Below, in pieces: positions 13,622 to 15,675 of a stretch of 15,675 nt of DNA. This stretch comes from Cytophagales bacterium (GTDB lineage Bacteria > Bacteroidota > Bacteroidia > Cytophagales > 172606-1). The translations under genes and the position numbers were made by a program. The stretch is from positions 1-15,675 of the forward strand of contig JALOMD010000053.1 in assembly GCA_025455595.1 (NCBI GenBank). The letters are read 5' to 3'. Position 1 is the first letter of the stretch; each line of letters opens with the position of its first letter. The notes beneath the pieces were generated by a model. The model made no database searches and was not told the DNA's origin. It saw nothing but the letters and a program-made list of their open reading frames with translations.

Positions 13622-13947
13622 GTGGTTAGTGGTTAGTCACCAGTCGTCAGTTAGCAGTTGATTGAAGTTATGCTGTGGTACGTTGGCGTTTTAAGCAAAA
13701 ATTGCCTAAAACGCCTGTTTGTCTGAACCATGATTTATAGGATTCAAAGATTACCATGACAAACATTTCGTCTCAATCATGTCCATCACAAAAATCACTG
13801 TAAAATCACAGTTCTGACAGCCGTTTTGAGCAAAATCGTCTAAAACGGCTCTAACCTCTGCGTTCTGACCTCTGACCTGAAATTCGTACTTCGTACCTCG
13901 TAAATCTTACTTCTCACTGCGGCCAACAAACGAAAACTCTACCCGAC
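13622..13947. other. 326-bp gap between fabH and accB filled by repeats, no gene
   Basis: It holds a TTAGTGG-type short-repeat patch (13618-13662), the composite repeat copy 2 (13685-13850) and an unusual run of CTTCGTACCTCG-like sequence (13885-13905) that mirrors GTACGAGGTACGAATT at 6930-6945. In many Bacteroidota efp lies at this place; here there is no trace of it. No TAnnTTTG promoter is evident before accB. Confidence 0.65.
13685..13850. repeat. 166-bp composite repeat, copy 2: long central palindrome flanked by two GCGTTTT palindromes
   Basis: Left block 13685-13714 (GGCGTTTTAAGCAA pairs with TTGCCTAAAACGCC, one mismatch). The centre starts with TTTGTCTGAAC (13718-13728) and TGATTTATAGGATT, and ends with AATCATGTCCATCA and AATCACTGTAAAATCACAGT (from 13793). 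Right block 13819-13850 (AGCCGTTTT pairs with AAAACGGCT). Order and spacing of the parts match copy 1 at 9284-9451. In this copy the central palindrome is less perfect, because the left arm has diverged. Confidence 0.85.
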
Positions 13948-14430
13948 ATGAAAGCAAAGGAAATCCAAGACCTCATTGACTTTATCGCCAAATCGGGGCT
14001 GGACGAAGTCAACATCGAAACCGAAGCGTTCAAACTGAACGTAAAGCGCAGCGGCAGCCTGACGAAAGTAGTAGAGGCCGCTCCGCAAGCGTTTGTACCG
14101 GTGGCGGCCACGCCCGTACAAACAGCCGTTCCGGTGCCGACGCCAGCCGCTACAACCCCAGCTACAGAAAAACCCGCCGCCAGCGGCAACACCGTGACGG
14201 TGCGTTCGCCGATGATTGGCACGTTCTACCGCTCGGCCAACCCGGACTCTCCGGCCTTTGTGGAAGTGGGCGACGAGGTGAAAAAAGGCCAAGTGCTGTG
14301 CATCATCGAAGCCATGAAACTGTTCAACGAGATTGAAAGCGAAGTGTCGGGCCGCATCGTGAAAATCCTCGTCGACAACGCCATCCCCATCGAATACGAC
14401 CAGCCCCTGTTCGTCGTCGAACCAAACTGA
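13948..14430 (+). CDS. accB: Biotin carboxyl carrier protein of acetyl-CoA carboxylase
   Basis: A 160-residue carrier that holds biotin and shuttles the carboxyl group from AccC to the carboxyltransferase, the first step of fatty-acid synthesis. The N-terminal part (KEIQDLIDFIAKSGLDEVNIE) is typical of AccB. Residues about 43-80 are a flexible Ala/Pro/Thr-rich linker. The biotinyl domain runs from VRSPMIGTFYRSANPDSPAF (85-104) to the end. The biotin attachment site is Lys124 in CIIEAMKLFNEIE; Leu after the Lys instead of Met is common in this group. The start ATG is clear. It lies 146 bp before accC, separated by GAATTC-rich repeats. Confidence 0.98.
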   Translation: MKAKEIQDLIDFIAKSGLDEVNIETEAFKLNVKRSGSLTKVVEAAPQAFVPVAATPVQTAVPVPTPAATTPATEKPAASGNTVTVRSPMIGTFYRSANPDSPAFVEVGDEVKKGQVLCIIEAMKLFNEIESEVSGRIVKILVDNAIPIEYDQPLFVVEPN

Positions 14431-14434
14431 TTTC

Positions 14435-14567
14435 AATTCAGAATTCAGAATTATGAATTCAGAGGGTTCTGTGCATTTTGCAATTCACGTTGCCCTTTCA
14501 CGAGAGTCTGATCGAAACTACCCAGACTTGTTTTCAATTCTGAATTCTGAATTCACAATTCTGAATT
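14435..14567. repeat. Inverted GAATTC-rich short repeats between accB and accC
   Basis: The left cluster 14435-14461 consists of AATTCAGAATTCAGAATT-type units. The right cluster 14535-14567 carries the complementary AATTCTGAATTCTGAATTC units plus one more. The two can pair over about 25 nt around a loop of about 70 nt. All of it lies inside the expected accB-accC transcript. There is no T-tract after it. Confidence 0.85.
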
Positions 14568-14576
14568 CGATAAGCC

Positions 14577-15675
14577 ATGTTCAAAAAAATATTGATTGCC
14601 AACCGGGGCGAGATTGCCTTGCGGGTCATCAGGACGTGCCGCGAAATGGGCATCAAAACCGTCGCCGTCTATTCCACCGCCGACAAAGACAGCCTGCACG
14701 TGCGGTTTGCCGACGAAGCTGTGTGCATCGGCCCGCCGCCCAGCCGCCAGTCGTACCTGAACATTCCGAACATCATCGCCGCCGCCGAAATCACCAACGC
14801 CGATGCCATCCATCCCGGCTACGGCTTTCTGTCCGAAAACGCCGATTTTTCGCGCATCTGCCAGGAATACAAAATCAAGTTTATCGGCCCGTCGCCGGAG
14901 ATGATTGATTCCATGGGCGACAAAGCTTCGGCCAAGGCTACGATGAAGGCCGCCGGCGTACCTACCATTCCCGGCTCCGACGGCCTGCTTGATACGCTGG
15001 AAGAAGCCAAGGCGTTGGCCGCGAAAATCAAGTATCCGGTCATCATCAAGGCTACGGCGGGCGGCGGCGGCAAGGGCATGAGGATCATCCGCTCCGAGGC
15101 CGACTTCGACAAGGCTTGGAACGATGCCAAGATGGAAGCCGGGGCCGCCTTCGGCAACGACGGGCTGTACATGGAAAAGTATTTGGAAGAGCCGCGCCAC
15201 ATTGAAATCCAAGTGGTGGGCGACCAGTACGGCAAGGTGTGCCACTTGTCTGAACGCGACTGCTCCATCCAACGCCGCCACCAGAAATTAGTGGAAGAAA
15301 CGCCGTCGCCCATCATCTCGTTTGGTCGACAAGCACGGCGACTTCTATTTCATGGAGATGAACACACGCATCCAAGTGGAGCACCCCATCACGGAGGAAG
15401 TTACTGATTTTGACTTGATTAAAGAACAAATCAAGGTGGCGGCCGGTGTGCCGATTTCGGGCAAGAACTACGAACCCGGCCTGTTTGCGATGGAATGCCG
15501 CATCAATGCCGAAGACCCGGCCAACGGCTTCCGGCCCAGCCCCGGCAAGATTGTGAACCTGCACCTGCCCGGCGGCCACGGCGTGCGGGTGGACAGCCAC
15601 GTGTACGCAGGCTACACCATTCCGCCCAACTACGACTCGATGATTGCCAAGCTCATCGTGAGTGCGCAGACGCGC
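14577..15675 (+). pseudogene. accC: Biotin carboxylase AccC, with an internal deletion and frame change; 3' end outside window
   Basis: AccC carboxylates the biotin of AccB using ATP and bicarbonate. From the ATG at 14577 the frame gives MFKKILIANRGEIALRVIRT, HPGYGFLSENADF (79-91), the glycine-rich ATP loop TAGGGGKGMRII (160-171) and ERDCSIQRRHQKLVEETPSP (226-245), all canonical. At about 15312-15322 the expected next 27-30 residues, including the GAGTVEF segment with a metal-binding Glu, are missing. The protein resumes in another frame from 15322: LVDKHGDFYFMEMNTRIQVE, then ECRINAEDPANGFRPSPGKI, up to the window end. The missing length is 3n+2 nt. As written, the first frame stops at 15407. 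It may be a true null copy or an assembly error; accC is normally essential, so the latter is quite possible. Confidence 0.85.

Noticed and set aside
4461..13850. CRISPR array
   Set aside because: The repeats are palindromes at irregular distances of hundreds to thousands of bases with genes between; there is no regular spacer and no cas gene.
14553..15281. 242-codon minus-strand frame over accC
   Set aside because: Antisense shadow of a GC-rich coding region; AccC motifs on the plus strand explain the conservation.

Overview
The window looks like chromosomal DNA of a member of the Bacteroidota, probably a free-living type in or near Cytophagales, Saprospirales or Chitinophagales. The evidence is a SusC/SusD outer-membrane pair, a Rho factor with the long Asn/Arg-rich insertion typical of the phylum, the gene order DUF177-rpmF-plsX-fabH-accB-accC, promoters of the TAnnTTTG type, and few Shine-Dalgarno sequences. 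The species cannot be named from the sequence alone.

Layout. 1-4445: the 3' part of a SusC-type TonB-dependent receptor, a complete SusD-like lipoprotein and a small lipoprotein of unknown function, together probably one nutrient-uptake operon. 4888-5129: a small two-helix membrane protein with its own promoter. 5130-5765: a gene-free stretch packed with palindromes. 5766-6914: an MscS-family mechanosensitive channel. 7222-9254: rho with a C-rich, G-poor leader and a strong terminator. 9493-10226 (minus strand): an outer-membrane beta-barrel gene that reads through only if two single-base frameshifts are corrected. 10456-15675: a DUF177 (YceD) protein and bL32, then plsX, fabH, accB and accC for phospholipid and fatty-acid synthesis. 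accC appears to carry an internal deletion with a frame change, and it runs off the window end.

How the genes relate. SusC/SusD and the third lipoprotein should form a surface binding and import complex for an unidentified oligomeric substrate. PlsX, FabH, AccB and AccC supply and start acyl chains. DUF177-rpmF next to plsX/fabH is the widespread link between ribosome assembly and lipid synthesis. The efp gene often found before accB in this phylum is absent here.

The most unusual content lies between the genes. At least 13 copies or remnants of one palindrome family (arm GCGTTTTGGGCAA) occupy nearly every gap. Several are nested with other inverted repeats or form about 167-bp composite modules, and TTAGTCA-like short repeats accompany many of them. 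I found no RNA genes, CRISPR array, transposase or prophage genes.
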